Positions 48,276-57,700 of a stretch of DNA of 64,000 bases are shown in pieces. Both the position numbers and the translations under genes were made by a program. Origin of the DNA: Planktothrix rubescens CCAP 1459/22 (lineage in GTDB: Bacteria; Cyanobacteriota; Cyanobacteriia; Cyanobacteriales; Microcoleaceae); NCBI GenBank assembly GCA_904830895.1, contig LR882958.1, positions 4,669,501 to 4,733,500 of the forward strand. Reading direction: 5' to 3'. The notes under the pieces were generated by a model. It had not been told where the DNA came from. It worked only from the letters and a program-made list of their open reading frames with translations, and did no database searches. Each line of letters begins with the position of its first letter. Position 1 is the stretch's first letter.

Positions 48276-51200
48276 GTGAGTTTAGATTCGGTTTCTTCCC
48301 TATTAAAACAAGGGATTCAGCTTAAAGAATTGGGGAATTTAGAAGCTGCAATTCATATATTTCAGCAGGCTTTAGCCATGGATTCCCAAGACGCAGAAGT
48401 TTATAAAAGACTGGCGGAAGTTTATATTTTAATCGGTAAGGAAGAAGACGGAATTAACTATTTACATCAAGCCCTAAATTTACAACCGGATTTGGCTTCT
48501 GCGTATTTGGTTGTGGGAAATGCTCTTTATGTTCAATCTCGGTTAGATTTAGCGATTTTAGCCTATACCCAAGCTCTGGAAATACAACCTAATTTTACAG
48601 AAGCTCATGCTAATTTGGGCAGTATTTATTTTATCAAAGAACGTTTAGATGAAGCACTTTCCTGTTATCAAATAGCACTAAAAATTAATCCAAATCAAGG
48701 GTTAATTTATTGGATGACGGGAAATTTACTCACAAAACAGGAGAAAATAGAACTAGCAATTAATTATTATCAAAAAGCCGTAGACTTACAACCGAATAAA
48801 GAAATATTTTATTTAAAACTAGCTGAAAATTTAGTTAAAGTAAATCAAGTTAATCAGGCAATTGATTGTTATAAAAAAGCAATTAAACTTAATCCCAAAC
48901 AAGCCTTTACCCATCAGGAACTAAACCGACTACTGCAATTAAAGTTTCAAGAGTCTGGCGAGGTTGAACGCGAGAATCCAGGGTTTTATGAAGGGGGAGT
49001 TGAACTGGCAAATGCTGGACTAGAAACTCAATTTCAATCTCGATCTGAATCCAATATTGAAACTGCCTTAGTTGCGTCTGGAAATCAACAGTTTTTAGTG
49101 AACACTCCCCCAGAAAAAGATAGTGAAAATTTAGAAGTTAAACACTACAAACAACAAGCTGAAGTTCTCATGAGTCAAGGGTTTTATGAACAAGCTCTTG
49201 TCAGTTGTCATCAAGCCTTAAAATTACAACCGGATTATTTACCCGCCTATTTAACCCTGGGCAATATTCTGCAATTCCAAGGCAAAATAGAATCGGCTTT
49301 ACGGGCTTATTTTCAAGCCTTAGAACTGCGACCTAATTTTGCAGAAATTCATGCTAATATTGGCACTATGTTGTTTAAAATGCAACAGTGGGAACAGGCA
49401 ATTTCGAGTTATGAAAAAGCATTAGAACTTAATCCTAATTTAGCGGCAGTTTACTGGAATTTAGGCAAGGTTTTTCAAACCGTGGGTCGGGTTGATGAAT
49501 CTATTACAGCTTGGCAAAAAGCCCTAGAATTACAACCGAATTTAGTTGAAGCGGAATTTAACTTTGAATTTGGTAATAGTTTAGCCCGTCGCAGTCTTTG
49601 GGATGAAGCTGCTAAAAATTATCAACGGGCGATCGCTTTAAAACCTCAGTGGGCAGAAGTTTATGCTAATCTAGGGAGTGTGCGATCGCAACAAGGACAA
49701 GAACAAGAGGCTATTCAATATTATCAAAAAGCGATTGAACTTAAACCGGATTTACCTCAACCCTATCTCTATCTCGGTCATATTTTCTCAAATAAAGGGG
49801 AATCGGAACAGGCTATTTATCATTATCAACAATCAATTAAACTTAAACCAGATTCTATTGATAGTTATGCCAATATTGCGAATATTTATGCTAAAATTGG
49901 TAAGGTAGAAGCCGCAATTCAAAACTTTGAACAAGCCTTAGCTTTACAACCGGATTGGGCTGAACTTCATTGTCGATTAGCCCATATTCGCAAACATGAT
50001 CAACCCTCAGAAGCCCTAATTAATTTAGAAAAAGCAATTGAGCTTAAACCGGATTTTGTCGAAGCCTATCAACAATTGTGTGATTTACTCAGCCATTCCA
50101 CAAATTTAGCCAAAGCTCGAGAAATGTCGGATTTATATTGTCAAAAATGTGGGGATAAAGTTCCGGTTTTATCAGCAATTGCCTATATTTTTGCCTATAG
50201 TCAATCGGGGGCTTGTCAACAGGCGCTAGAAAAACTCATAGAATTAGAAAAAATCTGTTACCAAGATCCCGATAAATTAGAGGTTTCAGAAGTAATTATT
50301 CTCTATGAAATTCTCCTATTTACGGTTTCCCACCTGCGGGATGATGTGGAAGCCAACGCCAAATTATATCGCTTAATTGCCCAACAATATGCTAAACATC
50401 GCTTCAGTGGTGTCCCCTCGCCTCAGTATGCCTTGATACCTGAAAAAACGAGTTTGAAACCCCTGAGAATTGGTTTGATTTCTAAACACTTCCGACGGCA
50501 TTCTGTGGGCTGGTGTAGTGAGAACTTAATTAAAGAATTGTCCCTAATTTCCCCCCATATTTATATTTATGTCACCGGACAGTTACCAACGGATGAAGTT
50601 ACCCAAAGATTTGAACAAATAGCGGCGAAATTTTACTGGCCAAAATCCTTTCCGAATGGGTTTGGTTCGCCGGAGGAATTAACTACAGAAATCCTCAAAG
50701 ATCGATTAGATATTTTAGTTGATTTGGACTCTATGACCGTGCCTACAAATGTTCAGATATTATATCGTAGACCTGCCCCGGTTTGTGTATCTTGGTTAGG
50801 GTTTGATGCGCCTTATGTTTCCGGTGATAACTATTTCTTCTGTGATCAATATAGCCATCCCCAAGGAATTGAAAAACATTACCTAGAAAAGTTAATCCGT
50901 TTACCCCATACTTCCGTGGCTTTAGAACCTTTTAAAAGCCGTCCAGTGGATAGAAATGCTGTGAGAAAGGGTTTAAATATTCAGCCGGATCAAATAGTTT
51001 ATTTATGTGTAGCACCCGGACGAAAAACTAACCTAGAAATGATTCAAGCTCAGGTTAAAATTCTTCAAGGAGTTCCCAATAGTGTATTACTCAGGAAAGG
51101 TCAAGGGGATAATAACTTAATTCGAGAACTTTATCACCAAGTTTGTGTTGAACAGAATGTTGATCAAGGTCGAGTAATTTTTATTGGGTTAACCAAAACC

Positions 51201-51569
51201 GAAGAAGAACATCGAGCGATTTATTATGTGGCGGATGCCCTATTAGACTCCTATCCCTATAATGGAGGAACCCATAATTTAGAGGCTCTATCGGCTAATT
51301 TACCCATTATTACTCGGGCTGGGGAACAATATTTATCTCGCATGGGTTACTCGTTTTTAAAGGCCGTTAATCTCGATATTGGTGCGGCTTGGACTTGGGA
51401 AGAATATACACAATTAGGGATTAAATTAGGGTTAGATGCTAATTTACGCGATCAAATTAAATCCCATTTAATTCAATCTCAAAACCCAAATTCCTTAGCT
51501 CCGTTATGGAATCCTAAAAAGTTGGCAAGGGAAATGTATGATATTTTTGAGAAACTTTATCGGGAATAG
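48276..51569 (+). CDS. TPR protein fused to a GT41 (O-GlcNAc transferase/SPINDLY-type) domain
   Basis: 1097 residues from GTG 48276 with GGAGAG upstream. Residues about 1-620 are tetratricopeptide repeats in two blocks with an acidic, less repetitive link (about 225-290). The C-terminal about 400 residues are the GT41 fold: LRIGLISKHFRRHSVGWCSE, then VCVSWLGFDAPYVSGDNYFF, VYLCVAPGRKTNLEMIQAQV, LLDSYPYNGGTHNLEALSAN. Bacterial relatives modify proteins with sugars. Acceptor is unknown. Confidence 0.88.
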   Translation: MSLDSVSSLLKQGIQLKELGNLEAAIHIFQQALAMDSQDAEVYKRLAEVYILIGKEEDGINYLHQALNLQPDLASAYLVVGNALYVQSRLDLAILAYTQALEIQPNFTEAHANLGSIYFIKERLDEALSCYQIALKINPNQGLIYWMTGNLLTKQEKIELAINYYQKAVDLQPNKEIFYLKLAENLVKVNQVNQAIDCYKKAIKLNPKQAFTHQELNRLLQLKFQESGEVERENPGFYEGGVELANAGLETQFQSRSESNIETALVASGNQQFLVNTPPEKDSENLEVKHYKQQAEVLMSQGFYEQALVSCHQALKLQPDYLPAYLTLGNILQFQGKIESALRAYFQALELRPNFAEIHANIGTMLFKMQQWEQAISSYEKALELNPNLAAVYWNLGKVFQTVGRVDESITAWQKALELQPNLVEAEFNFEFGNSLARRSLWDEAAKNYQRAIALKPQWAEVYANLGSVRSQQGQEQEAIQYYQKAIELKPDLPQPYLYLGHIFSNKGESEQAIYHYQQSIKLKPDSIDSYANIANIYAKIGKVEAAIQNFEQALALQPDWAELHCRLAHIRKHDQPSEALINLEKAIELKPDFVEAYQQLCDLLSHSTNLAKAREMSDLYCQKCGDKVPVLSAIAYIFAYSQSGACQQALEKLIELEKICYQDPDKLEVSEVIILYEILLFTVSHLRDDVEANAKLYRLIAQQYAKHRFSGVPSPQYALIPEKTSLKPLRIGLISKHFRRHSVGWCSENLIKELSLISPHIYIYVTGQLPTDEVTQRFEQIAAKFYWPKSFPNGFGSPEELTTEILKDRLDILVDLDSMTVPTNVQILYRRPAPVCVSWLGFDAPYVSGDNYFFCDQYSHPQGIEKHYLEKLIRLPHTSVALEPFKSRPVDRNAVRKGLNIQPDQIVYLCVAPGRKTNLEMIQAQVKILQGVPNSVLLRKGQGDNNLIRELYHQVCVEQNVDQGRVIFIGLTKTEEEHRAIYYVADALLDSYPYNGGTHNLEALSANLPIITRAGEQYLSRMGYSFLKAVNLDIGAAWTWEEYTQLGIKLGLDANLRDQIKSHLIQSQNPNSLAPLWNPKKLAREMYDIFEKLYRE

Positions 51570-51632
51570 ACAATAGTTTTTAGAAACTTATGGAATAGCA
51601 AAACAAGGATGTTGTAACAAGCAAAATTAAAG

Positions 51633-52058
51633 TCATTGATAATTGATGACCGTTAAAAATTTATCAACGGTTAAAATCTGACAAGAAAAATTATCTGCAA
51701 GGCAGAGTAAATCATTATCACCTGTGACCAAATAATCAGCTTCACCAACAACAGCTAACAGCAAAAAAGCGATATCAAACGGATCTCGACATTCAGGAAC
51801 TACAGGCAAAGTATCGGGGATCAACACAGTGTCACAAAACGGCAAATAGTCTGACAGCAAATCTTCCTGCTCCGAGTTTGTGAGTTTAAACTTTGGGTAA
51901 GTCAGCACCCTAACTAACTCTGCAATCGTAACTTGAGATGTTAAAGGAATAAAGCGATTATCCTGCCAAGCAAGGCGCAATCTGGATAATTTGCCCCCAA
52001 ATACTAAGGCTGACAAAACTAAATTTGTATCAATTACTACTCGTGGACACTCAATCAT
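51633..52058 (-). CDS. PIN-domain toxin (VapC-like)
   Basis: 141 residues from ATG 52058; a GTG at 52073 would overlap the upstream gene by 13 bases. PIN acidic residues: VVIDTNLVLSALVFGG, SQVTIAELVRVL, CRDPFDIAFLLLAVVGEADY and LVTGDNDLL. This fits PIN-family ribonuclease toxins. The antitoxin gene ends two bases before the start. Confidence 0.88.
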   Translation of the reverse strand: MIECPRVVIDTNLVLSALVFGGKLSRLRLAWQDNRFIPLTSQVTIAELVRVLTYPKFKLTNSEQEDLLSDYLPFCDTVLIPDTLPVVPECRDPFDIAFLLLAVVGEADYLVTGDNDLLCLADNFSCQILTVDKFLTVINYQ

Positions 52059-52060
52059 CA

Positions 52061-52276
52061 CTAACGCGCCCACTCGACAGCATCATTAATATCCTGTTGA
52101 TTCAGATTCAAAGTTGCTAATTTAGCCCGTACAGCATCAGCCCCCTGAATTTTTACCGGAGTCAAAATAATTTGTCCACCTTCTACCTTAACTTCAAAAT
52201 ATTCGGCCTCCCCGATGGCTTGAGTTATACTTTTAGGTAGAGTAAGCTGATTTTCAGTAGTCAACTTAGCAAGCAT
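52061..52276 (-). CDS. AbrB/MazE-type antitoxin
   Basis: 71 residues. The swapped-hairpin DNA-binding pattern is MLAKLTTENQLTLPKSITQA, followed by YFEVKVEGGQIILTPV. The helical C-terminus (LNLNQQDINDAVEWAR) should bind the toxin. It precedes and is translationally coupled to the PIN toxin, and presumably represses the pair. Confidence 0.88.
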   Translation of the reverse strand: MLAKLTTENQLTLPKSITQAIGEAEYFEVKVEGGQIILTPVKIQGADAVRAKLATLNLNQQDINDAVEWAR

Positions 52277-52360
52277 AGTAATATTCTTAATTATTTACTA
52301 TTTATTATCTGTTATTCATGCTCAATTGTCAATATTCGTAATTCATAATTACCTATTACC

Positions 52361-53513
52361 TATAGCAATCCTAAATGATTTTCTATATATAAGTATACTG
52401 ATGAATTTTGGGAAAATCAAATTTATGTTCCTTAGTAAAAAACTCGAACAAAAATTTGATAATCTTAAACGACCTGCATAAATACCAATACTTCCTCAAA
52501 AAGTTTTTCGCTTGTAACCAAATATCTTCAACCGGATTTTGTTGCGGAGCATTAGGAGCAAATAAAATACAAGTAATTAAAAAATCATCAGGTTCTTTAT
52601 CACCATTTATTTCTGATAAAAATTCTCTAAATTCTCCAAATCTATGATAGCTCGCTCCATCCCAAATTAAGATAATTCTCTTGTTTTTATATTGGTTTTG
52701 TAAGTATTTTATAAATTCAATTGTTGATTTTCCATCCCCAGATGGGTAACTTTTAACATGGAATCTTTTGCTTTGATAATTCAGTGCTCCAAAATAAGTT
52801 TGTCGCTCTTTTTCATTGGTAATTGGAACTTCAATTCTTAGATTTGATTGACCCCAAACGTAGCCATTAACATCTCCATGAAGTAGATGACATTCATCTA
52901 AAAAAAATACTATTACTTCCCCCGATTCTATGCCAGCCTTTTGTTTTGATAACATCTCATTAATTTCTTCTCTCTTTTTTTTTACTTGCTCTTCGTTAAA
53001 TTTTGGATTCACCTTTTGAGACTTCTTCCAACTAATATTTGCCTGGTCAAAAAGTTTATAGTAGCTTTGTTTCGATTTATATATTACCCCAAATTCTTGA
53101 TCCACATAAGTAACTAATTCATCTAAATCCCAATACTTTTTATTCTTTAACCACTCAATTACTTCTGTTTTTTCTTGAATACTTAAATACCCTTTTGAGC
53201 CTTTATATCCTAGTTTTAATCCAGCGATTCCTTTGACTTTAAAAACTTTTTTCCAATGCCCAACAAAAAATTCGCTTACACCTAAAATTTGGCTGATTTC
53301 ACGGTAAATTTTACCGGTGAGTGCCATCCTGACAGCTATTGCTCGTTTTAGTTCTCTTGCCGAAAGATTACTCTCAATTAAAATTTCTAATTCAGCTATT
53401 TCTTTGTTCCGCTCTTTTTCTGCCTGTTGTAAGTCATTCATAATTTTTATTGTCATAATCAAGTAGTGTATATCATTATATCATGCTCTTGATAATGATT
53501 TAGGACTGCTATA
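52361..53513 (-). mobile_element. IS630-family insertion sequence, complete
   Basis: About 1.15 kb. Inverted ends TATAGCAATCCTAAATGATT (52361) and, on the other strand, TATAGCAGTCCTAAATCATT (53513) match at 18 of 20 positions. The outermost TA at each end fits the TA target duplication of IS630/Tc1-like elements. Confidence 0.9.
52383..53462 (-). CDS. IS630-family transposase
   Basis: 359 residues, one intact frame, unlike many IS630 members split by a frameshift. N-terminal helix-turn-helix (IYREISQILGVSEFFVGHWK), then a second winged-helix region. Catalytic triad: VFFLDECHLLHG, then ILIWDGASYH, and APNAPQQNPVEDIWLQAKNF with the Glu. It fills the element between the inverted repeats. Confidence 0.95.
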   Translation of the reverse strand: MIMTIKIMNDLQQAEKERNKEIAELEILIESNLSARELKRAIAVRMALTGKIYREISQILGVSEFFVGHWKKVFKVKGIAGLKLGYKGSKGYLSIQEKTEVIEWLKNKKYWDLDELVTYVDQEFGVIYKSKQSYYKLFDQANISWKKSQKVNPKFNEEQVKKKREEINEMLSKQKAGIESGEVIVFFLDECHLLHGDVNGYVWGQSNLRIEVPITNEKERQTYFGALNYQSKRFHVKSYPSGDGKSTIEFIKYLQNQYKNKRIILIWDGASYHRFGEFREFLSEINGDKEPDDFLITCILFAPNAPQQNPVEDIWLQAKNFLRKYWYLCRSFKIIKFLFEFFTKEHKFDFPKIHQYTYI

Positions 53514-53550
53514 GTGCGCCCACAATTTGTCATACAAAGGGGGTAATCAA

Positions 53551-53677
53551 TAAGTAGTTACACAAAATAAATTACCTAGTTGAGAGAGGGAACAGCCCCC
53601 CAAACCCCCCGTGCACGGGGGCTTGGGGGGGAGGGAACAGGGTGGAGGATGTGTAATTAATTTTGTTTAGGTACTTA
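53551..53677 (-). mobile_element. MITE, copy B (inverted relative to copy A)
   Basis: 127 bp, reverse complement of copy A with a few differences in the C/G core. Begins TAAGTAGTTACACAAAATAA and ends TTTTGTTTAGGTACTTA. It is 38 bp from the end of the IS630 element. Confidence 0.85.
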
Positions 53678-53749
53678 GTAATCTCAGGGGAATTTGTCTG
53701 TTTTTTTGGTTTGCTGGGATAGTGATTGGTCATAGCTAATTTAATCTAA

Positions 53750-54679
53750 TTAATGGGGTTTTTCTCCAGAGAATAAAAGATAATCGTCAAATGCCATAAA
53801 CCACCCCCTATTTCTCGACCAAACTTCAATTCCTGGGTTATCTTTTTGCAGATCAATAACTAAATCATGTTTGCTAATTCCCTGACTAACTTGGGCAAAA
53901 TAATGAACCATTGCTGGCCAAACATATTCGCTAATCGGGATAGCTTGGATATTAACAAATCCATGTTTTTTCATTTTTTCTACATAAGTATGCCGATCAT
54001 ATTGATTAACAAAAGGAATGCACATTTTATTACTATTAACCTTTAGCCAAAAGTTAATTTCTCGTCCCTCTCTAGGCAAACAATCTGCTAAAGCCAGCTT
54101 TCCACCAGGGCGCAAAACTCGAAATGCTTCGGCAAAAAAATCCTCACGAGTATCAAAATGAAAAGCACATTCTAAGGCCGTAACTTTATCAAAAGAGTTA
54201 TCAGAAAAAGGGATTTTTGTAGCCGAGCCTACCTGAAGATTTATTCTATCAGCTAATCCCATTTTAGCAACTCTTTCTTGAGCAATTTCTACTTGTAGCT
54301 CCGTTGTATTTAGTCCAATAATTGAATCAACCTGATTTTCCCGCACCCAAAGTAAATCTTGTTCAGCAAAACCAAATCCGACGTCTAAAACTTGATCTCC
54401 AGCTTGAAGTTCTGCTATTTCTCCTAATTTACGAGCTAAAGCGGTGCAAGCACCATTATAAGTAGTTTCTTCTTTCCAATAGCCAAAATTTAGCCATTGG
54501 GGAATATTGGGATCATGAAGATCGGGATCTCGTTTGGCTATATTAGTATAAAGTTCAGATACCAGAAATTTGTCTTGTAAAAAAGAGATTTCCTTAATTG
54601 GATGCTGAATAAATTCTTTGATGATGATCCAGCGATTACGCCATTCATCTTTTAAGGGAATTTTGCCGATATTTTCCAA
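53750..54679 (-). CDS. SAM-dependent methyltransferase, next to NRPS genes
   Basis: 309 residues from TTG 54679, 9 bases after AAAGGAGA. Class I Rossmann motif VLDVGFGFAEQD, then INLQVGSATKIPFSDNSFDK, then FRVLRPGGKLALADC. The overall layout resembles the EryG/McyJ-type O-methyltransferases of natural-product clusters. It lies 95 bp downstream of the NRPS thioesterase gene on the same strand, so it probably methylates the peptide or a precursor. Similarity to McyJ does not make this a microcystin cluster. Confidence 0.8.
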   Translation of the reverse strand: MENIGKIPLKDEWRNRWIIIKEFIQHPIKEISFLQDKFLVSELYTNIAKRDPDLHDPNIPQWLNFGYWKEETTYNGACTALARKLGEIAELQAGDQVLDVGFGFAEQDLLWVRENQVDSIIGLNTTELQVEIAQERVAKMGLADRINLQVGSATKIPFSDNSFDKVTALECAFHFDTREDFFAEAFRVLRPGGKLALADCLPREGREINFWLKVNSNKMCIPFVNQYDRHTYVEKMKKHGFVNIQAIPISEYVWPAMVHYFAQVSQGISKHDLVIDLQKDNPGIEVWSRNRGWFMAFDDYLLFSGEKPH

Positions 54680-54774
54680 ATCAATATTCTCCTTTACTTT
54701 AGTTCTTTTATTTTAACAGCAATAGAATCCGTAATCAACACAATGATATATTAGATATACAGGTGTCTGGAAAG

Positions 54775-57700
54775 TTAATTTTTTAGTCCCTCCAAACCCA
54801 TATTAAGAATACTATTAATAATAGTGGCATTTTTTTGCAGATAGGGAGGATCGATCATCTCACGATGAACACCAGAGGCGTAATAATTAATTCGTTGCCC
54901 TTTTGTCGCTTGTATCCAATCATCTTCAACATCATAGTTACCCTCAGCCCGAATCAGATGAATAGTCCCATTAATTTGCAGATTTTTTAGGTCGGAATTC
55001 CAGAGAAAATTAAAGTATTCCCAAACTTGATTATAAGTGCGATCGCGTAATTTTTGATTTTCTAAAAAGTAACGTCTTAATTCCTGACGTTTGGGATTTA
55101 ATAAGAAACCATCAACCCCGGCTTTTATTTCTGACATATCAGCTTTTTTTGCCTCACTACCGCCTCGGTAAGTATCTAGTAAAATAATATCAGAAACTAC
55201 TCGGTCACGGCTTTCTAACTTTTTGGCAATTAACATTGCTAAAAAACCTCCGGCGGAATGCCCCATTAATTTTAGGTCTTGATCAGGAGATAAATGATCG
55301 ATTAATTCTGCATATTGTTCTAACATTAATTCATCGGCGATATATCTAAAAGTATAGATAGTATAATCCGTTAAATAATCAGCCAAATTTGTATAAGCTG
55401 TGGCAAAACCAAGGGCAGGAGGAAATAAAAATACTGCCTTTTTTTGCTGTTTATTAAACACAACATAAGGACGTTCTTTTGGTTGAATATTCATTTCTTT
55501 GGCATAGATAATATATTCGCTCAATTCCTTCACCGTTGGTTTTTCATAAATGATTGATAAAGGAATTTCTATCTCTGTCTCTTGATAAATGAGTGCCATG
55601 AGATTCATCGCTTGTAAGGAATGACCACCCAAATCAAAGAAGTTATCATTTACTCCTATCTTAGATATCCGTAGAAGTTGTTGCCAAATATTTACTAATA
55701 TGACTTCGGTTTGATTACCTGGGGCTAAATACGGGGATTCAACTATTGATCTTTGATCGGGTTTTGGTAATTTTTTAATATCTATTTTACCACTGGGATT
55801 TAAGGGAAATTCCGATAAAATTACAAAAGCGGAAGGGATCATATAAACTGGCAATTTAGCCTGTAAAAAACTCCGCAGTTCCCTAGGATTTACTGATAGG
55901 TTTTTTCCGACTATATAAGCGACTAAACTTTGGTTTTCAGTAATATCTTTTGGTAGAATAACAACTGTTTGCTCTACTTGGGGATGAGTAGCTAAAAGAG
56001 ATTCAATTTCTCCTAATTCAATCCGTAAACCTCTAAGCTTGACTTGATTATCAATCCGACCAAGATATTCAATATTCCCATCGGGTAGATAACGAGCTAA
56101 ATCTCCAGTTTTATACAATTTACCATTACCAAAAGGGTTAGAAATGAAATTTTTGGCAGTTAATTCGGGTTGATTGAGATAACCTCTAGCTAAAGGCACA
56201 CCCCCAATATGTAGTTCTCCAGCAACGCCAATAGGAACTGGTTGTAAATATTGATCGAGGATATAAATTTGGGTATTGGCAATGGGGCGACCAATGGGAA
56301 TTATTTGATAATTAGACTGAGGTTTACACTGAAAGTAAGTAGCATCAACTGCTGTTTCTGTTGGCCCATAAAGATTATGTAATTCACAGTTTAATCTTTC
56401 AAAAAATAGTTGATTTAGTTCATAAGATAGGGCTTCTCCACCACAAAATATTCGCTTTAAACAACGACAACTTTCTAAGTTTGGTTGTTGTAAAAAAACT
56501 CGCAACATTGAGGGGACAAAACCGATGTTGGTAACTTGTTCGCTGGCAATCAAATTAATTAAGTAAGCTATATCTTTATGACCTTCAGGTTTAGCCACTA
56601 CTAGGGTAGTACCAGATATTAAAGACCAAAATATTTCCCAGACTGAAGGATCAAAACTAAAAGGAGTTAATTGTAGGATGCGATCTTCTAGTGTGAGTGG
56701 GTAAGCATCAATCAGTCGCCATAAATTATTACAAATACCTCGATGAAGATTCATCACGCCCTTGGGTTTTCCGGTCGAACCAGAAGTATAAATAACATAA
56801 GCTAAATTGTCCGAGGTTACTGCATTGATTGGATTTTCTTGGCTATAGTTTGCTATGCTTTGCCAATCCCTATCTAAACATAGTAACTCGGCTTGATTTG
56901 GTGGTAAAAATTGTACTAAAGACTGCTGGGTTAATAAGATGGAACAGCGCGAATCAGATATCATATAAGTTAAACGTTCTGCTGGATAATTAGGATCTAA
57001 AGGTATATAAGCTCCCCCAGCTTTTAAAATTCCCAATATTCCGATGATCATTTCCAGAGAACGTTCAATAAAAATTCCCACCAATACTTCTTTATTTACC
57101 CCTTTTTCTTGTAGATAATGGGCTAATTGGTTCGCCTGCTTATTTAACTGTTGGTAGGTCAATTTTTGATCTTCAAAGATTACTGCTATGGCGTTGGGGT
57201 TAAGTTTTACTTGTTCTTCAAATAGTTGATGCAAACATTTATCTTGAGGATATTCAGCCTGAGTATTGTTCCAATCTATTAGTAATTGATCACGTTCTTC
57301 AGGAGTTAGTAAATTAATTTGTGATAATTGAATATTAGGATTTTCAATTACTGTTTGAATGATTTGTAAAAAGTGACCGCCCATTCTAGCGATTGTTTCA
57401 GGTCGAAATAAATCGGGTTCGTATTCTATGGCTAATCTGAGATTATTGCCATCTTCAAAGAAACTCCAAGTCAAATCAAATTGGGCAGTTCGTGGTTTTA
57501 GGGGATATTCTTGATGTTCAATTTCAGGAATTTCCATCACTGTTTTGCTTTCTTTACTCAGCAGTGAAAACATGACATCAAACAACGGATTTCGTAATAA
57601 ATCCCGTTCTAAATTGAGAGCGGATACTAATTTATCAAAAGGATAATCACTATATTCATAAGCATCAATGCAGGTATTAGTTACTTCCGTCAATACTTGT

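Noticed and set aside
52363-53677. MITE copies as deletion derivatives of the resident IS630
   Set aside because: Terminal sequences differ (TATAGCARTCC against TAAGTA-type ends), so they are not derived from this IS.
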